Assembly (NCBI GenBank): GCA_011503125.2
Contig: WWBZ02000001.1
Span: 2,604,001-2,668,000, forward strand
Direction: 5' to 3'
DNA: 64,000 nucleotides
Source: Botryosphaeria dothidea
Lineage: Eukaryota > Ascomycota > Dothideomycetes > Botryosphaeriales > Botryosphaeriaceae
The notes below the pieces were generated by a model. The model did not search any database. It had not been told where the DNA came from and saw only the letters and a list, made by a program, of their open reading frames with translations. The position numbers and the translations under genes were made by a program. Positions 55,310 through 64,000 of this stretch are shown piece after piece (within the stretch, counting starts at the first letter, position 1; every line of letters begins with the position of its first letter).

Positions 55310-57732
55310 GGCAAGCGGTGGTTGAGCACCAGAGTTGCTGCGGCGGCGATTGAGGAGATGGTGAAGAGGGACTGACAGGTGGTTGCTGGAGATCTGTCAG
55401 CAGGCTCGGTCGTGACGGCGGCGGTACCCACTCCCAAGCACGGCGGGACAGCGGTCGGAAGAGGCGCGGGCAAAAAAGTTGGTGGCAGTGGACAAGCTGG
55501 GGCAACTAGCGGCGGCGATTCCGCATCTCGAGGGCTGCTCCGCAACGCACGGGGATGCGTCGCGACGTTGGGCTCCGAGGCGGGTGGAAGGAGGCACACT
55601 TACACCTTCAGCGCTGGCTTGCAGCAGTTGAGCGACGGGAGGGAGAGACGAAGGATGGAGGAGCGACTCAGCCGTCAGGGCGGGCGCAGAGCCGCCATTA
55701 TGATTGTGGTTCAGCCCTGCCCGCGACACGACTCACCTGGCCAGGCCCCGCGATAGCGTCGGCAGCGGGATTGTGTGGGCGCGCTTGGGTGCCGCGTGGG
55801 TTAGCGGAGTCAAGGCGGCCAGCGATAAGTGACATAACGCCTTGACGAGCTTTTCCCGGCCATCGGAGCCCCCAGCCGGCCACTACCGAGCTCTCAAAGG
55901 GCAGCCACGCACGCGCACACCGCGCTCTTTGCGCCTGCCCATGACTTGCAATCTCCTGCGCTTACCAGATCTCTTGTCTCAGCTCTGATATCACCTCTGC
56001 TTATCACCCTGCCTTGCTGCATTCGGCAACTTCTTGCAGCGCCTCCTCCGGACATATGACCGAGCATGCTCTCATCCCTCGTTTTTCATCTCGAGAAGCC
56101 TTGATTCACAGCTGCGTCATTCGCCCTGCATGCCTTCCGCAGCCCCGTTCACGGAAGCCCTGATCCGATGCCTATCAGTCCCCAGCTTCCGCCAAAGCGG
56201 ATCCTCAGCGGAGCTTGGCTCCATGCTTGATTCCTGCGCTACTGCTACGCTCCACAAAACATGTCTGCCCCTACTTATTTTGAGAAGCAGAGCTCGGCGG
56301 CGGTGGTTTCACTCTGCCTTCGAACGCAAGTGATGATCTGGATGTTCGAGTGGCGAATGCTTCCGAGCGATACGACCTCTGACATACGTCTTCTAATCAC
56401 AGACCCCTTAAAGATACGGTTAATTCCTGATACGGACGTAGCATTACTCGTCAACGCCATATTGATCTGTTTCAACTGTTGATCTATCAGCATGTCGCTG
56501 GATAAGCAGAAGGGAGAATATGCCAAAGCAACGTCGTCGGAACAGCCACCTTTCGCCGATGTAGATAAGAAAAGAAGTAGGCTTGTCACATTCGATGGCC
56601 TACGTCAACTTTCATCCAGCCAGGTCGTGAAAAGGAAATTTAGTCTAGCAGTTGAATCGAGCTTCGGATTTTTTGTTTCAATTCCCTTCGTTCTTAAGAA
56701 ATACCATGCTTCAAGCTGACCATTGTCCTCTGTCCCACAAGCCTCTTAGTACTTAAGTCGTTGCGACGAAATGTTGCGGTGCCTATGAAGAGTAAAACAG
56801 CCGAGAGAGCCATTGAGCGATAATTACTTGAACAAGTAAGAGTAGCAGTGGAGAAAGACTTCGTGAAGTTCTAAAAATAAGTCGAGGCTATAAAGTCTCG
56901 AACGCTATGCTTGCATTATTATTGCAATAGATGGATGGACATGCAGTGTAGCATCCCTTATCAACCAGGATGGGTTTAGTGTCACAGCCAGTCTGGACAT
57001 TTACTTGTCAGTTTGCTCCGTCTTGGCTATTATACACATGCCAGTCAGACTGGATAGTTTCTTGGTTCTAAATGCGTGATTGTTCTCTTCTCAGTGTACT
57101 GCACGAACAAAGCAGCATCAAGCACAGATACACGGAGCACTGAAAGCCGAATGAGAACTTCGGACCACAGTGCTCCGACATCTGGCGGTATGACTCGTCA
57201 GAAGTTCTACGATGATGGTCAGGCCTTGGCAAGAAACGGCCCACGAATGCTCAAATGATCATGCAGCCTTTTGCGTTCATGCAAAGCATAATCAATACCA
57301 TCAAGTCTGGGTGGTCAGCATGGACATGGCCCGGGCTCGGAGCTCTCTCCCCCGCACTTTCGCTTGACCTGCCGCCTGACTGCCCCACCACCCCTCTCTG
57401 CCCATTGCATCAGGCAGAACCTATGTCTGGCCCTTGCCGCAGGGGCCGTTTGTCGCCGGACAAGAGTAGTCCGGGACAACAGGGGTCACAGTCGTCCGGC
57501 CCATGAGTCCTCAGCTGCAGCTATAAAGTGCTGTTAGCTTCCCCGATGATGCCATTTGTTATCGGGCCACTTTATCGAGCACGCAATTCGCATCTGATCC
57601 ATTGAGGAAAGAACAAAACACAAGCACATAGAGATATTATCTCAAATCTATAAAAAAAAATTTCAGGGTCTACGATCCCTGACATTATCGTCACCACCAC
57701 CACCACCACCACTCCAACCAATTACCGCTACC
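55310..57732. other. 2.4-kb divergent intergenic region with no gene seen
   Basis: It lies between the permease start (minus) and the dehydrogenase start (plus). Frames are short, without family features. GC-rich up to about 56,000 and AT-rich from about 56,450 to 57,200. At 57,640-57,720 there is an A-run and a CAC/ACC repeat just ahead of the dehydrogenase start. Confidence 0.45.
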
Positions 57733-58997
57733 ATGAGCAGCGACAACGCCTGGCCAGCGGAGGACGAGAAGGTATGTACGTTCAGATCCGAATGCTTCAC
57801 CAACCTCACCAATTGGCCAAAAATTCCCAATCCCCACGATCGAAGAGAAGAGAAAAAAAAGTTGTCAGAGGAAGAAAGACATAAGCCATTAACACCCCCT
57901 TCCCGCAGAACCTCTCCCTCCTCCTCTACAACCCCCACGACGCCCGCTTCCTGCCGCGCCCCGTCCCGCAGCCCACCACCCCGCATGACGTCCTCGTCCG
58001 CATCGCCTACGTCGGCTGCTGCGGCTCCGACGTGCACTTCTGGCACCACGGCGGCATGACGCGCAAGGTCTCGCCCGAAACCCCCATCGTCATGGGCCAC
58101 GAGGCCTCCGGCACCGTCGCCGCCGTCGGGCCCGCCGTGACGACGCTCGCGCCCGGCGACGCCGTGGCCATCGAGCCGGGCTACCCGTGCCGCCGCTGCC
58201 GCGCGTGCAAGGAGGGCCGGTACAACCTGTGCAAGGGCATGCGGTTCGCGGCGGCGCCGGGCGGAGTTGCCGCGGGCGTCGAGAAGGTCGCGACGGACGG
58301 GACGCTGTGCAAGTACTTCCGCATCCCCGAGGATTTCTGCTACAAGCTGGGCGAGGGCGTGGGGTTGGACGAAGCCGTGCTGGTCGAGCCGCTGGCGGTG
58401 GCGGTGCATGCGAATCGGCTGGCGGATGTGAGGAGCGGGCAGAGCGTGGTGGTGATGGGGAGCGGGACGATTGGACTCTTTTGCGCGGCGGTCGCCAAGG
58501 CGTTTGGAGCGGCGAGGGTGGTTGTGGTGGATATTCTGGAGAGGAAGCTTGAGTTTGCGAGGGGGTTCGTGGATGGCGTGAGGACGTTTGTGCCGAACAA
58601 GGAGGATGGTTCGGAAATTTCGGCGACAAGACTGGTGGAAGAGAACGAACTCGGTGACGGTGGCGATGTGGTACTCGAGGCTACCGGCGCAGAGCCGTGC
58701 ATTCAGATGGGCGTGCATCTGCTGAAGATGGGCGGGACGTTCGTGCAGGCGGGCTTGGGGAAGAGTTTGCTTCAATTTCCCATGGTGAGGATGTCCGAGA
58801 AAGAGCTCACGATGAAGGGCTGCTTCAGATACGGAGCGGGCGATTTCGAACTCGCGTTGCAATTGATCAGGGAAGGAAAGGTGAAGGTTAAGCCACTGAT
58901 CAGCTCGGAAGTGCCGTTTGAGCAGGCAACCGAGGCGTGGGAAAGGACAAGCAGGGGAGAGGGAATCAAGAATCTAATCCGGGGAGTCCAGGATTGA
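57733..58997 (+). CDS. Zinc-dependent polyol (sorbitol/xylitol) dehydrogenase, MDR family
   Basis: Two exons (57733-57771 and 57909-58997) give 375 residues, normal for the family. Catalytic zinc ligands lie in YVGCCGSDVHFW (Cys) and GHEASG (His-Glu). The structural zinc Cys cluster is PCRRCRACKEGRYNLC. The nucleotide-binding fold has VVVMGSGTIGLF, and VVVDILERK ends with the Asp that favours NAD over NADP. GGDVVLEATGAEPCIQ and PLISSEVPFEQATEAWE are typical of xylitol dehydrogenase-like enzymes. It would oxidise a polyol such as xylitol or sorbitol to the ketose. Exon 1 is only 13 codons. Its 3' end is about 100 bp from the convergent Zn2Cys6 regulator, and a flavin monooxygenase follows; the three may form a module. 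Confidence 0.9.
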
Positions 58998-59098
58998 GGG
59001 TGGATAAAGGGACGCTAAACCAGACGCTCGCTTAACTCCGCATGTTTCGATTTCATTGAGCATTTTCGAGAGAACTTTCGTCTGTTTTCTTAACTCAG

Positions 59099-61409
59099 CT
59101 ATGAATCCAAAAGCACAGCGGACGGCGTAAGGCCCTCTATCCCGAAATCTTCACCAATGAGACCATTAATCTCTCCCCGTCTAGCAGCAGCGGCCGCAGT
59201 GGTTTCGGAAGCAGTAGAAACCATAGAACTTGTTCCGAGATTCTCCATACCTGTATTATCTGGGTTGGCATGCAAAAGATGCACCCACGGCTGGAGCTTT
59301 TTCGCCCAGATATGAAGAGCATCGTCAATATCAATCGCCGAATACTGCAGGTCAAAGAATTGAGCGGGTAGCGAGCTGATGGATAACGGAAGCTTGTACT
59401 CGGAGAGTGCTGTGCGGATGACTTTCTCTTGGCGATCTAAGAAAGAGGCAGTGTGAGTTGTGAGTTAATATGTGATTGCGAGATACTTACGTGATACCGG
59501 CCAGCGTTGGCCAGAAGTCTTGAGAGCGTAAACGAGAAGGTCGAGGTTGCGTGGCATTTCGAGGTTAAAGTGCTTTGCATGGACTTGGGAGAATGGCACA
59601 CCAGCATGTTAGGATTTGAGGATTAGAAGAAAGTCGGAGTTGTAGAAAACTCACCGAGCAGAAATCGCGCGGCTACAAATATGCAGAATCCCAACTGAGG
59701 GTTTGTGGCTTCAACATCGTGGTCATCGACAGAGCGGATGGCTGCTGTAATATCGTTGCAGCTGTCAAGACAGCGCTGAATAGCGTGGTACCAAGGCTCG
59801 AAAATGTGACCAAGTCCTCCTGGAGGAAGGGTAAGGCGTTGATATATCAATATTACCGCACTTATTGCCGCATTAGTAAGATGGCAGAATGTTTGACTCT
59901 GGGGTTCCTTACGTATTGAACATGCATCGCGCCATTAGGATATTCGGATCAAATGGAGTTGCACTTTGCCCCAACAGAGAGTTCGAGGTAAAGGCGATGG
60001 AGCCGGAACTATCCTGCCATTGTAGTAGTCGGGAGTCGACTTCTTGACAGTCCAGCTGTGCCTTTGGCCGGTCTTCTGCCGATCGCATGTCGTATGCCTG
60101 CTGCAGAAAATTGTGTACATGCCAGAGTTCATTAGTAATTAGGCTGATGTAAAGAGAAAATGACGAGGAGAATTCGAGATCATCTGGCGGCCATATCCCC
60201 ATAGCTGCTTCGGAGAAGGACCAGATGGCGTTGTTGCAAGGGAGGAGGGCATTCTCGATGGGCTGAGGTAAGTTCAAATTCCAAGCAACGCCAAGAGTGG
60301 ATGTAGAGTCCATAATTTCAGTCATCCAGTACCCGCGAATGTTCTCTTCTTGAGAAACCAGTGTGCTCGGTAATGGGAGCATGCGGGGCGGAAGGCTGGA
60401 CAGTGAATTGAAGTTGGCTGCTTTATTAACGACAAGATCGCGTAGCCCCAGTGTAGTGGACATCCTGCAACAAATTATGTCAGAACTTCCCGGTACATAA
60501 ATCGGCTTCCGGTACGATCAAAAAAGGCCACAACAGCAGCCAGAATCACCCGTTTGGAGTCGACGCTTTCATTCGAACAGGGAATAGAACTGACCTTTTG
60601 CACAGGGCTATGAGATTCCAGAAGTCGACTAATTTACCAGCCCCCGATTCGTTGATGGTGAGAATCAAGATACACTGCAAACAGCTCAAAGATAATTTGC
60701 TCATGGCTTCCATGATAACTTCGTTGCGCAAGGAAGTAGACAGTTTCTGCCTTTCTTCATGCGACAGAGAGTTGGGGATTGAGGAATGCACAATAGTCAC
60801 AGCAGCAATTGCTTTGAAAACGATGTTTAGGGAGGATTCTGACCGGGGAAGATTGGTCTGCAAAAAATCCATGATTGAAGGTTCATGCAAGACAGGAAAC
60901 CACGGATGGTATTCGTGAAACCACACGTGGCAGAGTTGATTCAAAGTTGGCGAGGCCATGGGGTTGAATGAAGTCTGTGTTGCCGGCGATGGCGATCCAC
61001 TAAGAGAGATGCGGGAGCTCTGTGGGCGTGGGCTTTCCTTTGAGGAAGCGCTGCCATCATCGGATATTGATGCAGACGGAGCTGGGCGCTGGGTCTTGAG
61101 CTGGCGGACTTCCTTCTCGAGAGCGGCTGGCGAGCGTCAGTTTCAAGCGGATGAAACCAGGCAGGAAAGGCATACTCAGTCTCTTTTCCAATTCGGAGAC
61201 ATAGCCAGCGCGCAGGCCGGGCTGCTTGGCCGTGACCCATCGGCACTCGAGGCCGCTTTGAGTGCAGAAATTACAAGAAGGCAAGCGGCGATCACATTTC
61301 TGTTTCCTTGTCCGACATACGATGCAGCTAGCCAGGATCAGCAATGGGAAATCAGGCCTATAGAGTGCTGACCATACACTGTCTTGCTGAGGCGGCGCTG
61401 TTCCTCCAT
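59099..61409 (-). CDS. Zn2Cys6 fungal transcription factor
   Basis: Nuclear regulator with an N-terminal Gal4-type zinc cluster. The start MEEQRRLSK (61409) joins through a 51-nt intron to CIVCRTRKQKCDRR, LPSCNFCTQSGLECRW: six Cys with the usual C-x2-C-x6-C-x6-C-x2-C-x6-C spacing. After the next intron a short coiled coil follows (LTALEKEVRQLKTQ), then a Ser/Pro-rich linker and the fungal-specific middle homology domain (PTLNQLCHVWFHEYHPWFPVLHEPSIMDFL, and LQCILILTINESGAGKLVDFWNLIALCKR). Several short introns interrupt the C-terminal half; the one at about 59,910 is placed to end in GCAATAAG with branch TACTAAT, since that alone keeps RCMFNTAVILIY in frame. The gene ends ...SAVLLDS. Targets are unknown; its neighbours, a polyol dehydrogenase and a flavin monooxygenase, are candidates. 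Confidence 0.87.
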
Positions 61410-62026
61410 GATCGGAAGAGTGGGCTGAGTCGCGAGGGACGGCCCGGGCGACGCAGTGCGAGGCAGGAGCAGTATCGGGAGAGCAGGGCGACAGGGCGCG
61501 CCAAACGAAAATGTTCGAGGGCCAGCCGCGCGCCATAGTGGCACAGCGGGAGCAGAGTGGCGGGCCGTGTCGCGCCGATAGATGGCCAGCGCTGGGGACG
61601 CGGGGCAGGTCTCACCGATTGTGGGGAAGGCAAGTGGGCCGAAGCGTAAGTGGTGATTGTCGTTGCCGCCCCTCGCTCCCAACTCCGCCCGTCGCCTCGC
61701 GGAAGGCGGCAACGACTAGCGTGCAGTGCTCCTCCGCACTTCCAGCCCCGCGCTGCATCCACGTCACAATCCATCCGCTGTCGTTGGCTGCTGCTCCCTT
61801 CGGTCCACATTCCCCGAGCATGTACAGTTGTAGAAATTGCAAAAGCCGCTCGGCTTCGCCCTGCAGTCGCCCTGCAGTCCCACATTGGGGCCTCCACATA
61901 AGAGCTGAATCCTGCTTTCCCGATCCCAATGTCTTTTCCAACACAATTCTCTTCGTGTCGCCCTTGCTTAGCCTGCTGCAATTCTGCGTTTGACCTCCAC
62001 TAACTTCATCCTTTGCACCCGTCAAA
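61410..62026. promoter_or_regulatory. Bidirectional promoter, Zn2Cys6 factor / flavin monooxygenase
   Basis: 617 bp between two divergent starts. The left two thirds are GC-rich; the part next to the monooxygenase is C/T-rich. No clear TATA box. Zn2Cys6 sites of the CGG(Nx)CCG type would be expected here if the factor controls its neighbour; the GC content makes single CGG triplets uninformative. Confidence 0.5.
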
Positions 62027-64000
62027 ATGCTTGCTACCGATTCTCTGCATACCATCAAACTCCCCTCCTTCACGAAGCCGCAGCCCGATCTCTCCTCAAA
62101 ATCCTCCTGCTCTCCCGTCAACCCGGCTGAGATTGCGTCCAAATGGCTCACATCTTTCGCATCCGCCCTGTCCAATTCCGACCTCAACGCTAGCCTCCCA
62201 GCCGTACTCCATGCAGACTGCTGGTGGCGCGACCACCTCGCCCTTTGCTGGGATCTGCGTACCGTCCACGGTATCGATTCTCTGAAAAACTACGTCGGCG
62301 CTGCACAACCACACTTCCAACTCCAGCCCACCACTCTCGCCGGGTCTGGCCAGTTCGCCCCGAGTGTGAAGACTCCAATTGAGGGGCTGGAATGGGTCGA
62401 GAGTATGTTCTACTGGGAGACGAGCATCGGCCGTGGTAAGGGAATGCTCCGCCTCGTACAAGATGATAACGGTGTCTGGAAAGCGTTCATGCTGTACACG
62501 GCACTGCAGGAGCTCAAGGGCTTCGAAGAGAAGATTGGCGACAGGAGGCCACATGGCGGAAACAATTCCTTGGTCGGGGGTGTGGGCAAGGGAAACTGGC
62601 TTGAGCGCAGACAGAGGCAGCTCGACTTCTTGGATGAAGAGCCACAGGTGGTTTGTGTTGGTGCCGGTAAGTGGAGAACGAAGTGACTGTTGCACTGAAA
62701 TAAGCGCTAAAACACCACCAGGCCAATCTGGACTCAATCTTGCGGCAAGACTGCAGGCGTTGGGAGTATCCTGCTTGTTGGTTGATAGGAACAAGCGTGT
62801 TGGAGACAATTGGAGGAGCCGTTATCGCGTGAGTTTGCGAGACCTCAATCTCACTGCAGGTACTAATGCGGGACTTTAGACACTTGTTACCCACGATCCT
62901 GTTCAATACAGCCACATGGCGTACATGCCATTCCCTTGCACCTGGCCCCTGTTCACACCCAAGGACAAGCTCGGAGACTGGTTTGAGGCCTACGCAACGC
63001 TTCTAGAAATCAACGTCTGGCTCCAAAGCACCATCACCTCCTCCTCCTACTCCGACTCCACGCACACCTGGACCATCACCATCAAGCGCGAAAATGGCCA
63101 GACCCGCACCCTTCATCCCAGACACATCGTCTTCTGCACCGGGCACTCCGGCGAGCCCAAGATCCCCAACTTTCCGGGCCAGTCCACCTTCGCCGGCACA
63201 GTCTATCACGGCAGCCAGCACACCGATGCCACCGCCAGCGGCACCGACCTCTCGACCAAGAAAGTCGTCGTCGTCGGCACCGGCAACTCCGGGCACGACA
63301 TCGCGCAAAACTACCACGACGCCGGCGCCGCCAGCGTGACGATGGTGCAACGACGCGGCACGTACGTCATCTCGGCCGCCGAAGGCAAGGGGCTCTTCGC
63401 CATGCACACCGGCCTGTACGACGAGCGCGGCCCGCCGACCGAGGACGCCGACGTGTTCGCGCAGAGCCTGCCCATGGCCGTGCAGTTCGCGCTGCACGTG
63501 CCCTTCACCACGATGCTGCGCGACGACCTGGAAAAAGAAAACCTCGACGGCCTCGCGAGCGCTGGCTTCGAGGTCGACTTCGGCCACGACGGCAGCGGCC
63601 TGTTCAGGAAGTACATGACGCGCGGCGGCGGCTACTACATCGACGTCGGCTGCTCGCGGCTCATCGCCGAGGGCAAGATCAAGGTCGCCCGCAGCGCGGA
63701 CGGCATCAAGGCCTTCGAGCGGGACGCCCTGGTCCTGGCGGACGGGCAGAGGCTGGAGGCGGATATCATCGTGTTGGCGACGGGGTATGACAATATGCGG
63801 ACGAGTGTGGAGAAGGCGTTGGGCAAGGAACAGGCGGAGAGGTGTAAGGATGTGTGGGATTTGGACCAGGAGGGCGAGCTGAATGCGGTAAGTCTTTCTT
63901 CAATGCCGAGAATTATTTCTCTATATCCCTCTTTGGAAGTGACATTGACTGATTCTTGACTGCTGCTGGCAGATGTGGCGGCCCAGTGGGCACCCTGGGT
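62027..64000 (+). CDS. Flavin-containing (FAD) monooxygenase, 3' end outside the window
   Basis: Exons 62027-62666, 62722-62828, 62880-63887 and the start of one at 63973; the gene runs off the window. Residues ~1-205 are a SnoaL/NTF2-like N-terminal domain (DCWWRDHLALCWDLRTVHG, FYWETSIGRGKGMLRLV). Then comes the FAD-binding VVCVGAGQSGLNLAARL (GxGxxG), VDRNKRVGDNW, the RYR-TLVTHDP and MPFPCTWP region found in YUCCA-like and related FMOs, HIVFCTGHSGEPKIPNFPG, the NADPH-binding VVVVGTGNSGHDIAQN (second GxGxxG), and ADIIVLATGYDNM, the ATGY motif. It should oxygenate a small substrate with NADPH and O2; whether it hydroxylates N or S or does Baeyer-Villiger chemistry is open. Exon 4 begins MWRPSGHPG, so some C-terminal sequence is missing. 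Confidence 0.88.

Overview
The window is nuclear DNA of a filamentous ascomycete (Pezizomycotina). Genes are split by short introns of about 50-100 bases with GT(A/G)NGT donors, CTAAC/CTGAC-like branch points and AG acceptors. The identifiable proteins are fungal: a Chs7 chitin-synthase chaperone, Zn2Cys6 and TALE-homeobox/C2H2 regulators, a NACHT NOD-like receptor, an AmdS-type amidase, a DUF6536 protein and a Ksp1/Ran1-type kinase. I did not try to place it below subphylum. All gene models were spliced by eye and joined in frame; none is backed by transcripts.

Layout. 0-6 kb: CHS7 (7 exons, one of only 8 nt) and the TFIIH subunit SSL1, both on the plus strand. 6.4-11.2 kb, minus: a gamma-glutamylcyclotransferase-like protein and a 1,055-residue NACHT receptor with a glycine-zipper-like N-terminus. 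11.9-16.3 kb, plus: an EEF1AKMT4-like methyltransferase and an MFS sugar transporter. 17.4-22.3 kb, minus: an ACC-synthase-like PLP enzyme and an AmdS-type amidase, separated by an 825-bp hAT-type non-autonomous transposon with perfect 8-bp target duplications. 22.9-25.9 kb: divergent TRM9 and a ubiquitin-specific-protease-like gene. 26.4-28.3 kb: a cytochrome P450. 29.3-36.3 kb: accessory ground holding a decayed MFS permease, a decayed DUF6536 gene and a decayed TauD-like dioxygenase around an intact TALE-homeobox/C2H2 regulator. 36.3-45.1 kb: gene-poor, with the Ksp1-type kinase in the middle and a small inverted-repeat element near 37 kb. 45.1-55.3 kb: enolase-phosphatase UTR4 (with a 1.2-kb intron and a basic/acidic insertion), a SWIM zinc-finger protein, a small secreted protein, RPN8 and an APC-family permease. 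57.7-64 kb: a polyol dehydrogenase, a Zn2Cys6 regulator and a flavin monooxygenase that runs off the window.

How the genes relate. Most are unlinked housekeeping functions. Three groups look more than random: the last three genes, which resemble a small catabolic or biosynthetic module (oxidoreductase, regulator, monooxygenase); the cluster of three dead genes at 29-36 kb; and the amidase/aminotransferase pair whose spacer was invaded by a transposon. I see no CRISPR, rRNA or convincing tRNA, and no virus-derived sequence. The strongest candidates for something new are the N-terminal domain of the NACHT receptor and the hAT-derived element.
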